From contig NZ_JAUZQF010000023.1 of NCBI RefSeq assembly GCF_030718205.1, positions 62,001-126,000 on the forward strand: a stretch of DNA of 64,000 nt, given 5' to 3'. This document shows positions 32,795 through 42,311 of the stretch, piece by piece. This DNA comes from Nonomuraea turcica. Its GTDB lineage: Bacteria > Actinomycetota > Actinomycetes > Streptosporangiales > Streptosporangiaceae. Each line of letters opens with the position of its first letter. Within the stretch, counting starts at the first letter, position 1. The position numbers were made by a program, and so were the translations under genes. The notes beneath the pieces are model-generated. The model was given only the letters and a program-made list of their open reading frames with translations. It ran no database searches and was not told where the DNA came from.

Positions 32795-34291
32795 TCAGGC
32801 GCGGCTGGTTCGATCCAGTACGTCCCGTGTCGCGGGCAGGGCACGGTCCCTGTCCGTTCTGACCAGGCCGATCCTGGTCCGCCGGTCCAGCAGGTCGTCC
32901 TCGTCGAGCGCGCCCTCGTGCATGACCGACCACATCAGCTCGCCCTCGGTGATGCCGAGACCGACCTCCTCCGGGTATGCCTTGACGAGCTCGTGCACGG
33001 CCTCGGCCTCGCTGCCGTACCGCTCGGCCAGCCGGATCGGCACGCCGGACGGCTGCGGCCCGGCGCCTGCGAGCGGGATCTTCCGCGTACGGCACCGGCC
33101 AGCCGGGAGCTTCCTGGATGAGACCGCTCGATCCACTGCGTCCTCGGCCATGCGCCGATATGTCGTCAGCTTGCCCCCGATCACGGTGACCACGCCGCCG
33201 TCCGACAGCACCGCGTGTTTCCTGGAGAGGTCCGCCGTGCGCCCGTCGGCCGCCAGAAGGGGCCTGAGGCCCGCGTAGACGCCCGCAACCGCCTCTCTGG
33301 TCACCCGAGTCCCGACAACCCCGTTCAGCACCTCCAGAAGCGCTCTCACGTCCTCCTCGGGCGCTTCGGGGACGTCGGGCACCGGACCCTCCACGGGTTC
33401 GTCCGTGAGACCGACGTACACGCGGCCGTCGCGCTGAGGCAGAACCAGCGCGAACCGGTTGAGCTCGCCCGGCACGGGCAGGTGCATGCCGGCGATCAGT
33501 CCCGGCAGCGTGCCCGGGCTCAGCACGAGGTGCGTGCCGCGCGAGGGCCGCAGCTTCACCTGGGGATCGAGGGCGCCGGCCCACACGCCGGCGGCGTTGA
33601 TCACCGCACGGGCGCGGATGGTGAAGTGCTCGCCCGTCAGCTCGTCCCGTACGTCGGCGCCGCGCTCCGACAGCCGCAGCGCGCGGCAGCGGGTCAGGAC
33701 GCGGGCGCCCTGCGCGGCGGCGGTCCGGGCGATCGCCACCACCAGCCGGGCGTCGTCGAGCAGCCGGCCGTCCCACGACAGCAGCGCGCCGCGCAGGCCG
33801 TCCTCGTTCACCACGGGGGCCAGCGTGTGCGCCCTGGCCGCGTTGAGGCGCGTGGGGCCGGGCAGCAGACGGCGCGGTGTGCGCGCGGCGGCGCGCAGGG
33901 TGTCGCCGGCCCGGTAGCCGGCCATGATCAGCGCGGCCTGCCGCCGGGAGACCGCCGCGGTCAGCGGCAGCACGTACGGATGCGCCTTGACTAGGTGCGG
34001 AGCCGTCCTGTGCAGCAGGATCCCGCGCTCCACCGCGCTCTCGTAAGCGACGTCCACCTGCCCCCTGGCCAAATACCGCAGCCCGCCGTGGATCAGCTTC
34101 GAGCTCCACCTGGACGTGCCGAACGCCAGGTCGTGCGCGTCGATCGCGGCCACGCTCAGCCCGCGCGCGGCGGCGTCGAGCGCGGCGCCGGCCCCGGTCG
34201 CGCCCAGCCCCACCACCAGCACGTCCACGCGTTCCTCGGAGACCTCGCGCAGCTCGCGGGCGCGGCGGCGGGCGTTCAGCGAACTTCTCAC
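32795..34291 (-). CDS. glpD: FAD-dependent glycerol-3-phosphate dehydrogenase
   Basis: A 498-residue flavoprotein oxidising glycerol-3-phosphate to dihydroxyacetone phosphate at the membrane. The FAD-binding Rossmann motif is VVGLGATGAGAALDAAARG; further family blocks are SRWSSKLIHGGLRYLARG, VINAAGVWAG, RPSRGTHLVLSPG, VYVGLTDEP, VAGVYAGLRPLL and VTVIGGKLTTYRRMAE. The C-terminal helical domain is present (GELMWSVMHEGALDEDDLLDRRTRIGL). GTG start overlapping the TetR gene stop (GTGA), so the two are coupled. The divergent FAD oxidase resembles alkyl-DHAP synthase, pointing to glycerophosphate or ether-lipid-like metabolism. Confidence 0.9.
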   Translation of the reverse strand: MRSSLNARRRARELREVSEERVDVLVVGLGATGAGAALDAAARGLSVAAIDAHDLAFGTSRWSSKLIHGGLRYLARGQVDVAYESAVERGILLHRTAPHLVKAHPYVLPLTAAVSRRQAALIMAGYRAGDTLRAAARTPRRLLPGPTRLNAARAHTLAPVVNEDGLRGALLSWDGRLLDDARLVVAIARTAAAQGARVLTRCRALRLSERGADVRDELTGEHFTIRARAVINAAGVWAGALDPQVKLRPSRGTHLVLSPGTLPGLIAGMHLPVPGELNRFALVLPQRDGRVYVGLTDEPVEGPVPDVPEAPEEDVRALLEVLNGVVGTRVTREAVAGVYAGLRPLLAADGRTADLSRKHAVLSDGGVVTVIGGKLTTYRRMAEDAVDRAVSSRKLPAGRCRTRKIPLAGAGPQPSGVPIRLAERYGSEAEAVHELVKAYPEEVGLGITEGELMWSVMHEGALDEDDLLDRRTRIGLVRTDRDRALPATRDVLDRTSRA

Positions 34292-34794
34292 AGGTAGGCC
34301 TCCAGGAGGGTGGCGAGCTCGGCGTCGAGCTCGTCGAGCGTCACAGGGTCGAGCATGGTGGGCGCCGACAGCAGGAACGACTGCGCCACCAGCAGCACCG
34401 CCCTGGCCTTGCGCGCATCCCCGACGGCCGGCTCCAGCACCTGTAGCACGGCCTCATGGGTCGCCCCCCGCCGGTCCAGCAGGTAAGGCATGAGCAGCTC
34501 GGGATCCGCTTCCACGATCTTCCGCCACAGCGGATGCGCGCGCAGCCCCCGCACCCCGGCGACGACCGCGCGCACCGGATCCGACAGGTCCAGGCCGGCG
34601 ACGACGCTCACCCACTCCCTGGTCATCACATCGGCGACCAGCGAGCGCACGTCGGGCCAGCGGCGGTAGATCGTCATCCGGGACACACCCGCCCGGCGCG
34701 CCACGTCCGTGAGCGTCGTCCTGCGCACCCCGTAGGCCAGCACGCAGTCGCGAGCCGCGTCAAGAACGCCGTCATTGTGACGAATCAACGTCAT
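34288..34794 (-). CDS. TetR-family repressor
   Basis: A 168-residue regulator. The N-terminal HTH (LDAARDCVLAYGVRRTTLTDVARRAGVSRMTIYRRWPD) is typical; the ligand domain is short. Transcribed with glpD and divergent from the FAD oxidase gene with only 31 bases between starts, so it probably controls both directions. A candidate operator in so small a space would overlap both start regions; I could not identify a convincing palindrome. ATG start. Confidence 0.88.
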   Translation of the reverse strand: MTLIRHNDGVLDAARDCVLAYGVRRTTLTDVARRAGVSRMTIYRRWPDVRSLVADVMTREWVSVVAGLDLSDPVRAVVAGVRGLRAHPLWRKIVEADPELLMPYLLDRRGATHEAVLQVLEPAVGDARKARAVLLVAQSFLLSAPTMLDPVTLDELDAELATLLEAYL

Positions 34795-34825
34795 GTGTCA
34801 CAGTGTAAGCGTGCCGAGAGAACCC

Positions 34826-36445
34826 ATGCGATGGGCGGGCTGGGGCGATCCCGCCAAGAGCCGCGAGCTGCCCGATCAGGTGCTGAAGCTGCTGCACGAC
34901 CTGCTGGGGGTGCGCCCGCCGCCCGCGCCCGCCGCCACCCTGGAGTCGGTGGAGCTGCCGCCGATCGCCCTGCCCGAGCCGCTGCTGCGGGCGCTGGCCG
35001 GGGTCGTCGGCGAGGAGCACGTGCTCACCTCGCGGGCCGACCGCGTCCGGCACACCCGCGGCAAGTCCACCCCCGACCTGCTGCGCATGCGTGCCGGGGA
35101 CGGCTCCGACGCGCCCGACGCGGTGGTGCTGGCCGGCTCCCACGAGGAGGTGGCCGCGCTGCTGCGGTTGTGCACCACGGAGCGGATCGCCGTGGTGCCC
35201 TTCGGCGGCGGCACCTCGGTCGTGGGCGGGCTGCAGGCTTCCCGCACCGGCTTCGCGGGCGTGATCGCGCTTGACCTCGGCCGGCTCGACCGGCTGCGGT
35301 CGGTGGACACCGAGTCGATGGTGGCCGAGTTCGAGCCGGGCGTGCGGGCTCCCGACGCCGAGCGGCTGCTCGCCGCGCACGGGCTGACGCTCGGGCACGT
35401 GCCCCAGTCCTTCGAGTACGCCACGCTCGGCGGTTTCGCCGCGGCCCGCTCCAGCGGCCAGGCCTCCGCCGGATACGGCCGCTTCGACGACATGGTGGTC
35501 GGCCTCACCGTGGCCACGCCGTCGGGCGACCTGGACCTCGGCCGGGCCCCCAAGTCGGCGGCCGGTCCCGATCTGCGGCAGCTCCTGCTCGGCTCGGAGG
35601 GCGTCTTCGGGGTCATCACCTCGCTGCGGCTGCGCGTCCGGCGCGCCCCTGCCGAGCGGCTGTACGAGCGGTGGCGCTTCGCGTCGTTCGCCGCTGGAAG
35701 CGCCGCCCTGCGGATGATCGCCCAGGAAGGGCCGCTGCCGGCCGTGCTGCGGCTGTCGGACGAGAACGAGACGACGTTCGGCCTGGCCAAGCCGGAAACG
35801 ATCGACCCGGGCGGCGAGGCGGGCTGCCTGGCGATCGTCGGCTACGAGGGCCGGCCGGCGACCGGTCGCGAAGGCGTGGGCGCCTCGGCGGCGGGCCCGG
35901 GGATCTCGCTCGCGGATCGGCGGGACGCGGTCGCGGGTGTGCTGGAGCGCATGGGCGGCGAGCCCGTGGGCGAGGTGTCCGGGGAGGAGTGGGAGCGGGG
36001 CCGCTTCTCCGCCCCTTACCTGCGGGACGCGTTGCTCGCGGCCGGCGCCACGGTGGAGACGCTGGAGACGGCCGGGTTCTGGGCCGATCTGCCGCGGCTC
36101 TACGACGCGGTGCGGCTGACCCTGCTCGGCGAGCTCGGCTCTCCTCTGGTCATGTGCCACATCTCGCACGTGTACGAGACCGGCGCGTCGCTGTACTTCA
36201 CGGTCGTCACCGCGCAGGAGGAGGACCCGGTGGCGCAGTGGGAGCGGGCCAAGGCGGCGGTGAGCGCGGCCATCGTCGAGGCGGGTGGCACGATCACCCA
36301 CCACCACGGGGTCGGGCGCGATCATCTCGACGCCTACGCCGCCGAGCTCGGCCCGGTCGGCGTCGCCATCCTGCAGGCGGTCAAATCCCGGCTCGACCCC
36401 GCGGGGATACTCAACCCCGGCGTGCTGATCCCGCGGACCGGCTGA
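34826..36445 (+). CDS. FAD-binding oxidase (alkyldihydroxyacetonephosphate synthase-like)
   Basis: A 539-residue flavoenzyme of the VAO/PCMH type. The FAD-binding loop is VVPFGGGTSVVGGL; then GHVPQSFEYATLGGFAAARSSGQ and YGRFDDMVVGLTVATP, and near the end the catalytic-type TITHHHGVGRDHLDAY with RLDPAGILNPG. This set is characteristic of AGPS-like proteins in actinobacteria. The substrate may be a glycerol-phosphate derivative, given the neighbour, but that is inference. Start ATG with GAGAG five bases upstream; GTG 34811 is a possible leaderless alternative. Confidence 0.85.
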   Translation: MRWAGWGDPAKSRELPDQVLKLLHDLLGVRPPPAPAATLESVELPPIALPEPLLRALAGVVGEEHVLTSRADRVRHTRGKSTPDLLRMRAGDGSDAPDAVVLAGSHEEVAALLRLCTTERIAVVPFGGGTSVVGGLQASRTGFAGVIALDLGRLDRLRSVDTESMVAEFEPGVRAPDAERLLAAHGLTLGHVPQSFEYATLGGFAAARSSGQASAGYGRFDDMVVGLTVATPSGDLDLGRAPKSAAGPDLRQLLLGSEGVFGVITSLRLRVRRAPAERLYERWRFASFAAGSAALRMIAQEGPLPAVLRLSDENETTFGLAKPETIDPGGEAGCLAIVGYEGRPATGREGVGASAAGPGISLADRRDAVAGVLERMGGEPVGEVSGEEWERGRFSAPYLRDALLAAGATVETLETAGFWADLPRLYDAVRLTLLGELGSPLVMCHISHVYETGASLYFTVVTAQEEDPVAQWERAKAAVSAAIVEAGGTITHHHGVGRDHLDAYAAELGPVGVAILQAVKSRLDPAGILNPGVLIPRTG

Positions 36446-36491
36446 GGCGGCCGGGCGCGCCGGCGCTCCCTACGGCGGCCGCACGCGCCGT

Positions 36492-36908
36492 TCAGGCGTC
36501 CGGCGGCGGGGTGACGCCGTCCGCCTCGGCCAGCGTCTCGGCGGCCTCGCTGTAGCGGTGGAGCGCCTCCAGCACGGCGGCCAGGCGACGCAGCGAGACC
36601 ACGAGCGGGGCGCCGCCCTCCGCCCGGGTGAGCGACACCGCCTCCTGGGCCGGCGCCAGCGCCTCCTTCGCCCGGCGCCGCTTGAGCAGCACGTTCGCCG
36701 CCGTGCCCAGGCAGCGCGCCAACAGCTCCGTGTGCTCGCCGGGATGTTCTCTGGCCAAGGCCCGGCTCCTGGCGATGGCCTCGTTCACGCAGGCGATCGC
36801 GGAATTGCCCCACCGGGGTCGAGTCTGGGCATATGCCAGCAAACCCTCGATGGCCCTCGCCTCGGACGTGCCTTTTCTGAGCGCGTCGTCCGGGCCGTTC
36901 TGCGTCAT
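36492..36908 (-). CDS. TPR-like helical protein of unknown function
   Basis: A 138-residue protein with about three degenerate tetratricopeptide-type helix pairs (ACVNEAIARSRALAREHPGEH, LARCLGTAANVLLKRRRAKEALAPAQEAV, LVVSLRRLAAVLEALHRYSEAAETLAEAD). TPR units bind proteins. No catalytic motif, signal or membrane helix. GGGGAGG precedes the ATG. It may be a remnant of, or relative to, the TPR tails of actinobacterial AfsR-like regulators. It is convergent with the FAD oxidase gene and divergent from the phosphoesterase gene. Confidence 0.6.
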   Translation of the reverse strand: MTQNGPDDALRKGTSEARAIEGLLAYAQTRPRWGNSAIACVNEAIARSRALAREHPGEHTELLARCLGTAANVLLKRRRAKEALAPAQEAVSLTRAEGGAPLVVSLRRLAAVLEALHRYSEAAETLAEADGVTPPPDA

Positions 36909-37015
36909 GGGCGGCGCCTCCCCTGGGCGATCCCAACCGCTTGCTTGGGGGGTGAAGGTTACACCATTGCGAACCTTCTGTGTTCTCTGCGGTACAGAGC
37001 GTTCGGGGTGCGCGA

Positions 37016-38530
37016 ATGGGAGATCGCGGTAAAGATGTGGTCATGGTCGATGTCGCGGCGGAGCGCGGAAAACAGCTTTCCTCACGAGTGTCGGAAGCGG
37101 GCGCCGGGTGGGCGTGCACGCAGATCGGTACGTTTGACCAGCTCAGACCGAATGGTCATGGGTTCAGTTGGTTGAATCCGGCGACCCTGTGGCGTTCGCG
37201 CAACGAGATCCTGGCCGGGCTGTTCGGCGATCCCTCGGGGGATGTCCGGGTGCGGTGGGTGGCGGCCCAGGAGGCACGCGGGATTGATCCGGAATTTCGT
37301 ATCAAGCCACCCGTTGGCGGAAATTTCAGTTTTCTCCTGCTCGGCGATACCGGCGAGGGCGACGCCTCCCAATACGCCGTCGTTCCCGGAATGCTCAAAG
37401 TGGGCGAAGGGACGTCTTTCGCCATCGTCGCCAGCGACGTCATCTATCCGACGGGATCGGGCAACGAGTACGGGGACAAGTTCTTCCGCCCGTACAAGGA
37501 CTACGACGCCCCCATCTACGCGATCCCCGGCAACCACGACTGGTACGACGGGCTCGGCGGCTTCATGCGGGTCTTCTGCGACGCGCCGCCACTCAAGCCC
37601 AAGCCGGACCCCGGGCTGCGCGGGCTGCTGTGGCGCAAGCCGGAGACGATCGACGAGGCGCGGCTGGCCGAGGCGCGCTCGCTCAGGGGCAAGCCGTCGC
37701 AGCAGGCCGAGCAGCCGGGACCGTACTGGGCGATCGAGAGCGACAGCCTGCTCATCGTCGGCGTGGACACCGGCATCAGGAACGTGATCGACAAGGCGCA
37801 GACCGCGTGGTTGCGCCGGGTCTCGCTCGATCCCCGGCCGAAGATCCTCATGACCGGCAAGCCCATCTACACCGCGAACGCCTACAAGCCCTCACCGCTG
37901 GAGGAAGGCGGCACGATTGACGACATCGTGCGCGACCCGGCGCACCGGTATGTCGCGGCCATCGGCGGAGACGTGCACAACTACCAGCGGTATCCGGTCA
38001 AGGTGGGCGACCGGGTGATCCAGTACGTCGTGGCGGGTGGCAGCGGCGCGTTCATGCACGCCACGCACACCATCGGCAGGGTCGGCGTGGCAGGGGTGCA
38101 CGAGGACGACTTCAAGTGCTACCCGCTGCGCGGCGACTCGCTGTCGTTCTACAGCCAGCTGTACGCGCGCAGGCTGCGGATGAAGTGGCTCTACCTCAGG
38201 CCCGACGAGGCCCTGTGCATCATGTCCGAGCACATCAAGAACCAGCCCGTCAGAACACCCGCGGGACCCGTGAAGATCACCCGCCGGATGCGGTGGGCGG
38301 CGCGGCTGCTCGGGGCCTGGCCGTGGCCGTTCCGGCTGCCCGTGGACAAGGTGTTCCACCGCTACCTGTCCGAGCTCTCCGATTGGGACACACCGCCGTT
38401 CTTCAAGCAGTTCCTGCACGTGTCGGTCACGCCGGAGGAGCTGACGTTACGGTGCTTCGCCGCCACCGGGTGCCTGGCGCAGGAGCTGGAGCCGCCCGTG
38501 GAGGACGAGGTGCGCATCAGTTTGTCGTAG
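37016..38530 (+). CDS. Calcineurin-like metallophosphoesterase
   Basis: A protein of about 504 residues. The metal-binding motifs of the superfamily are present: LLGDTGEGD, IPGNHDWYDG, and GGDVHNYQRY late in the domain; the second-motif region reads VASDVIYPTGSGNEYGD, where GD is replaced by SD. Long C-terminal extension (about residues 400-504) with positively charged and Trp-rich helices (RRMRWAARLLGAWPWPF), maybe membrane-associated. The substrate is unknown. The start is uncertain: ATG at 37016 or 37043, neither with a strong ribosome site. No lipoprotein or Sec signal. It is followed by the polymerase gene 21 bases later. Confidence 0.83.
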   Translation: MGDRGKDVVMVDVAAERGKQLSSRVSEAGAGWACTQIGTFDQLRPNGHGFSWLNPATLWRSRNEILAGLFGDPSGDVRVRWVAAQEARGIDPEFRIKPPVGGNFSFLLLGDTGEGDASQYAVVPGMLKVGEGTSFAIVASDVIYPTGSGNEYGDKFFRPYKDYDAPIYAIPGNHDWYDGLGGFMRVFCDAPPLKPKPDPGLRGLLWRKPETIDEARLAEARSLRGKPSQQAEQPGPYWAIESDSLLIVGVDTGIRNVIDKAQTAWLRRVSLDPRPKILMTGKPIYTANAYKPSPLEEGGTIDDIVRDPAHRYVAAIGGDVHNYQRYPVKVGDRVIQYVVAGGSGAFMHATHTIGRVGVAGVHEDDFKCYPLRGDSLSFYSQLYARRLRMKWLYLRPDEALCIMSEHIKNQPVRTPAGPVKITRRMRWAARLLGAWPWPFRLPVDKVFHRYLSELSDWDTPPFFKQFLHVSVTPEELTLRCFAATGCLAQELEPPVEDEVRISLS

Positions 38531-38551
38531 TCGTCTGTCACCCTTGGCTGC

Positions 38552-40120
38552 GTGTATGTCGTGGTCGCCGGCGAGACGGTGCTCCCGGTCGGGGGCGCGG
38601 CTCGCCATACCGTCGATCTCGCGGAGGCCGTGCGCGAGATCGAGGCGGCCGAGCGGCCGCGGTGGGTGTGGGCCGACGCGCGCGAGACCTATCCGGCGCT
38701 GCTGCGGGCCGGCGTGCGGGTCTCCCGCTGCCACGACATCGCGCTCACCGAAGGGCTGCTGCTCGCGCACGAGGGCCGCTACGGCGAGCCTCGCTCGGCC
38801 AGGGCCGCCCACGCGCGGCTGCACGGGTTGCCGGTGCCCGACGAGCAGCCGGACGCGCCCGGCACGCTGTTCGCCCCCGAGCCGCTCGCCGCGGAGGCGG
38901 TGGCCGAGGTGCTGGCCGACCAGCTGCGGCGGATCGGGGCGCTGCCGGAGCCGGGAAGGTTCAGGCTGCTGGTCGCGGCCGAGTCGGCGGGGGCGCTGAT
39001 CGCGGCCGAGATGGCGCACGACGGCATGCCGTGGCGCAGGGACGTGCACGACGCGCTGCTGACCGAGCTGCTCGGGCCGCGGCCGGTGCACGGCATGCGG
39101 CCCGCCAAGCTTCAGGCGCTGGCCGACGAAGTGGCGGCGGCGTTCGGGCATCCGGTCAATCCCGACTCGGTGCAGCAGCTGGTCAAGGCGTTCAAGGGGG
39201 CCGGGGTCGCGCTGAAGAGCACCCGGTCGTGGGAGCTCAAGCAGATCGATCATCCGGCGGTGGCGCCACTGCTCGCCTACAAGGAGCTGGCCAGGCTCTA
39301 CAGCTTTCACGGGTGGGTGTGGGCCGACCAGTGGGTGCGCGACGGGCGGTTCCGGCCGGAATACGTCGTGGGCGGTGTGGTCTCCGGGCGGTGGGCCACC
39401 AGCGGGGGAGGGGCGCTGCAGATCCCCAAGGTGATGCGGCGGGTTGTGGTCGCCGACGACGGTTGGGTGCTGATCGTCGCCGACGCGGCGCAGCTGGAGC
39501 CTCGTGTGCTGGCCGCGATGGCCGGGGACATGGGGCTGGCCGCGGCCGCCGGCGAGATCGACCTCTACTCGGCGCTGGCGCAGTCCTTCGGCGGGCAGCG
39601 GGACAACGCCAAGATCGCGATGCTGTCCGCCATGTACGGCGGCACCAGCGGGGACGCGCCCAAGCTGCTGGCGATGATGCGCCAGCGCTTTCCCCAGGCC
39701 TACCAGTTCGTGGAGGACGCGGCCAAGGCGGGGGAGGAGGGGCGGCTCGTGCGCTCCTGGCTCGGCCGCACCTGCCCGCCGCCGTCGCCCCGGTGGAAGG
39801 AGCTGGTGTCGGGGCCGGAAGGCGGGCGGGCGGCCAGGGACCGGGGGCGGTTCACGCGCAACTTCGTGGTGCAGGGGACGGCCGCGGAGTGGGCGCTGGT
39901 GCTGCTTGCGGTGCTGCGCGGGCTGCTGCCTTCGCCTGCGCGGCTGGTGTTCTTCCAGCATGACGAGGTGATGGTGCACTGCCCGATCGCGCAGGCCGAG
40001 GAGGTGATGGCCGCCGTGTCGGCGGCTGCGGCGGAGGCCAGCAGGCTGCTGTTCGGGCAGACGCCGGTGCGTTTTCCGATGGAGGCGGTCGCGGTCGCCT
40101 GCTACGCCGACGCCAAGTGA
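38552..40120 (+). CDS. Family A DNA polymerase-like protein with degenerate exonuclease region
   Basis: A 522-residue protein with a C-terminal family A polymerase domain. Motif A reads VADAAQLEPRVLAAMAGD, where canonical enzymes have DYSQIELR; motif B is RDNAKIAMLSAMYGG; motif C is FFQHDEVMVHC. The N-terminal 200 residues take the place of the 3'-5' exonuclease but I do not see the DEDD acidic set. Such stand-alone proteins are common in actinobacteria, are usually called bifunctional exonuclease/polymerase, and are distinct from PolI. The catalytic Asp of motif A and HDE of motif C are kept, so activity is possible. GTG start; likely co-transcribed with the phosphoesterase. Confidence 0.87.
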   Translation: MYVVVAGETVLPVGGAARHTVDLAEAVREIEAAERPRWVWADARETYPALLRAGVRVSRCHDIALTEGLLLAHEGRYGEPRSARAAHARLHGLPVPDEQPDAPGTLFAPEPLAAEAVAEVLADQLRRIGALPEPGRFRLLVAAESAGALIAAEMAHDGMPWRRDVHDALLTELLGPRPVHGMRPAKLQALADEVAAAFGHPVNPDSVQQLVKAFKGAGVALKSTRSWELKQIDHPAVAPLLAYKELARLYSFHGWVWADQWVRDGRFRPEYVVGGVVSGRWATSGGGALQIPKVMRRVVVADDGWVLIVADAAQLEPRVLAAMAGDMGLAAAAGEIDLYSALAQSFGGQRDNAKIAMLSAMYGGTSGDAPKLLAMMRQRFPQAYQFVEDAAKAGEEGRLVRSWLGRTCPPPSPRWKELVSGPEGGRAARDRGRFTRNFVVQGTAAEWALVLLAVLRGLLPSPARLVFFQHDEVMVHCPIAQAEEVMAAVSAAAAEASRLLFGQTPVRFPMEAVAVACYADAK

Positions 40121-40140
40121 GGCCGTCCGGCGGCAGTGGG

Positions 40141-41409
40141 TCAGGACTGGGTGCGGTAGTGGGTGGTGGCCAGCCAGAGGCCCGCGACCGTGACCATGAC
40201 GCCGACGCCCAGGCCGAGGGCGCTGTAGGACAGGACGCCGACGATGACGCCCGCCACGATCGTGCCCGTGGCGCCGCAGACGTTCATCAGCAGGTCGGAC
40301 AGCCCTTGGACGGCGGGCCGGCGGTCGATCGGGACCGACTCCGTGACCAGGGCGGAGCCGGCCACCAGCCCGCACGACCACCCCAGCCCGAGCAGCACCA
40401 GCGCCGCCGTCACCTGCCACACCCGGTGCCCCGCCGTGCCGGCCAGGACGGCGGAGGCGAGCAGCAGGGCCATGCCGAGCACCAGCACCGGCACCTTGCC
40501 CGCCTTGTCGGCCAGCCAGCCCACGAGCGGGGACAGCACGTACATGCCGGCGATGTGCAGGCTGATCACGAGCCCGATGACCTCCAGGTTCGAGCCGTCG
40601 TGGTGCAGCTTGACCGGGGTCATCGACATGACGGACACCATCGCCGTGTGGCTGACCGCGATCATGATCAGCGCCCGGCGGGCCATCGGCGTGGTGCGCA
40701 GGGTCTGCCAGGCGGTCCTGACCGTGCGGTGGCGTCCTGAGCCGGGGTCCCCGGCACCGTTCAGCCGCCGGGCCAGGATGAGCGGGTCGGGCCGCAGGAA
40801 GCCGATGATCACGACCAGCGCCAGGGCGAACGCCAGCGCCGCGAACGCGAACGGCCCCGCCGTCTCCACCAGCCCGAGCCGCATGCCGATCTGGTCGGCG
40901 GGCTTGGCCAGGTTCGGGCCGGCCACGGAGCCGATCGTGGAGGCCCAGACGACCAGCGACAGGTGCCTGGCCGAGCGGCCCTTCGGCGACAGGTCCGTCG
41001 CCGAGTATCGCGCCGCCAGACCTCCCGCGGTGCCGCCGCCCACCAGCACCAGCCCCACCAGCAGCAGCGGCCAGGTGCGCAGGTTGATCGCGACCACCGA
41101 GATCGCGCAACCCGTCAGCGCCGCCACGTACGCCAGCGCTAAGCCCGCCCGCCGCCCGCCCCTGCCGGAGGCCTTGGCCGTCGGCAGGGCCAGCAGCGCC
41201 GCGCCGAGCACGGTGGCCGTCCCGGCGAAGCCGCTGATGACCGTGGACCCCGACAGGTCGTCGACCACGACGGAGCTGAGCGCCAGCCCGACGGCGACCC
41301 CCACGCCGCCCATGATCTGCGCGACGGACAACACGCCCAAGGTGCGGCGCTGGACGGTTCGGATCCGGTCAGATGGGGAGACAGCGGGCTTTGTGGGGGT
41401 GCTGGTCAC
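40141..41409 (-). CDS. Major facilitator superfamily transporter
   Basis: A 422-residue membrane protein with 12 predicted helices in two groups of six separated by a loop near residues 215-240 (RRLNGAGDPGSGRHRTVRTAWQ). Motif A-like loops are weak (TAKASGRGGRRAG in the first half, GWLADKAGKVPVLVLG in the second half). The substrate cannot be told; similar proteins are annotated as drug or sugar exporters. GTG start. It is convergent with the polymerase gene (20-base gap) and lies downstream of the MOSC gene on the same strand. Confidence 0.85.
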   Translation of the reverse strand: MTSTPTKPAVSPSDRIRTVQRRTLGVLSVAQIMGGVGVAVGLALSSVVVDDLSGSTVISGFAGTATVLGAALLALPTAKASGRGGRRAGLALAYVAALTGCAISVVAINLRTWPLLLVGLVLVGGGTAGGLAARYSATDLSPKGRSARHLSLVVWASTIGSVAGPNLAKPADQIGMRLGLVETAGPFAFAALAFALALVVIIGFLRPDPLILARRLNGAGDPGSGRHRTVRTAWQTLRTTPMARRALIMIAVSHTAMVSVMSMTPVKLHHDGSNLEVIGLVISLHIAGMYVLSPLVGWLADKAGKVPVLVLGMALLLASAVLAGTAGHRVWQVTAALVLLGLGWSCGLVAGSALVTESVPIDRRPAVQGLSDLLMNVCGATGTIVAGVIVGVLSYSALGLGVGVMVTVAGLWLATTHYRTQS

Positions 41410-41495
41410 CTGTGAAGTCTCGCATAGCCTCCAACATCACCCCAAAGGGGACAGCCGCCCTATTTATCCAGGAAAATCCCTTTTAGTGCGTTATT

Positions 41496-42311
41496 TCAGA
41501 GAATAGTGACGGAGTCTCCGGTCATAATCCGTCCGGGTCTGTCCGGGATCAGGTTGATGCCGAACCAGACCTTGCCGTCCCACTTGCGGTGTCTGGACAG
41601 CGTGCGGATGGGTTCCTTGCCCTTGGTGTACGTGGCAGTGTCGATCGTGGTGAGCACGCACCGGTCGCACCCCTTGCTCACCCGGAAGTCGACCGCCCCG
41701 ATGCGCACCCGCTTCCACTCGTCCTCCGCGAAGGGCGTGCCGACGCCGTCGATCACCACGTTCGGGCGGAACCTGTGCATCGGCAGCGGCTCGGGCGTCT
41801 CCTCGCCGCGCTCCAGCGCACCCTCGATGATCCAGTCGTTGAGCCGGGCGAGCGAGGCGGTGGAGGTCAGCAGCAGCGGGTATCCATCGGCCAGGCTGAC
41901 GCGGTCCTCCGGGCGGCCGTAGTCGGGGTTGACCGGGCGGCGGGTCGGGTCGTCGAGCCACTTCAACCTGACCGGCCGGCCCGCCAGCTCCGACAACCAG
42001 CGTGCCGCGTCGTCACCGCAGTCGGTGAGCTCCACCGGCGTGCGCCACACGAGCACCGTGGACATCGTGTCGTCCGGGGTGACCCGCAGCGGAGCGGCGT
42101 GGGGGCCGGTCAGCGTGAGCGTGCCGTCATCGACCCTGGCCACACAGGCCAGCAGGCGCGGCTGCTCGCGCGCGGTCAGGACCTCGCCGCGCTCGTCGGT
42201 GATCAGGTAGCGCCGGTCGTCCGCCAGCCCCCAGGGCTGCACCTCGGCCTCGTGGATCTCGTGTCCGGCAGTGGACTTGACGGGGTAAAAGTGGATGCTC
42301 GCCAGCCTCAT
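41496..42311 (-). CDS. MOSC-domain protein
   Basis: A 271-residue protein with an N-terminal MOSC beta-barrel domain (LASIHFYPVKSTAGHEIHEAEV, GLADDRRYLITDERGEVLTAREQPRL) and a C-terminal MOSC domain (FRPNVVIDGVGTPFAEDEWKRVRIGAVDFRV) containing the conserved Cys in KGCDRCVLTTID. The layout matches the amidoxime-reducing-component (mARC/YcbX) type, where that Cys ligates a molybdenum cofactor. It may reduce N-hydroxylated compounds. A molybdenum hydroxylase lies 10 kb away, but there is no direct link. ATG start right at the conserved N-terminus. Confidence 0.9.
   Translation of the reverse strand: MRLASIHFYPVKSTAGHEIHEAEVQPWGLADDRRYLITDERGEVLTAREQPRLLACVARVDDGTLTLTGPHAAPLRVTPDDTMSTVLVWRTPVELTDCGDDAARWLSELAGRPVRLKWLDDPTRRPVNPDYGRPEDRVSLADGYPLLLTSTASLARLNDWIIEGALERGEETPEPLPMHRFRPNVVIDGVGTPFAEDEWKRVRIGAVDFRVSKGCDRCVLTTIDTATYTKGKEPIRTLSRHRKWDGKVWFGINLIPDRPGRIMTGDSVTIL

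Noticed and set aside
34795..34825. TetR operator in the glpD/FAD-oxidase divergent gap
   Set aside because: The gap is 31 bases and its partial symmetry around TGTGTCACAGTG is not a true inverted repeat.
38447..41110. An 887-residue minus-strand frame
   Set aside because: Covers the polymerase gene antisense and the MFS gene out of frame; the real genes have clear motifs and starts.
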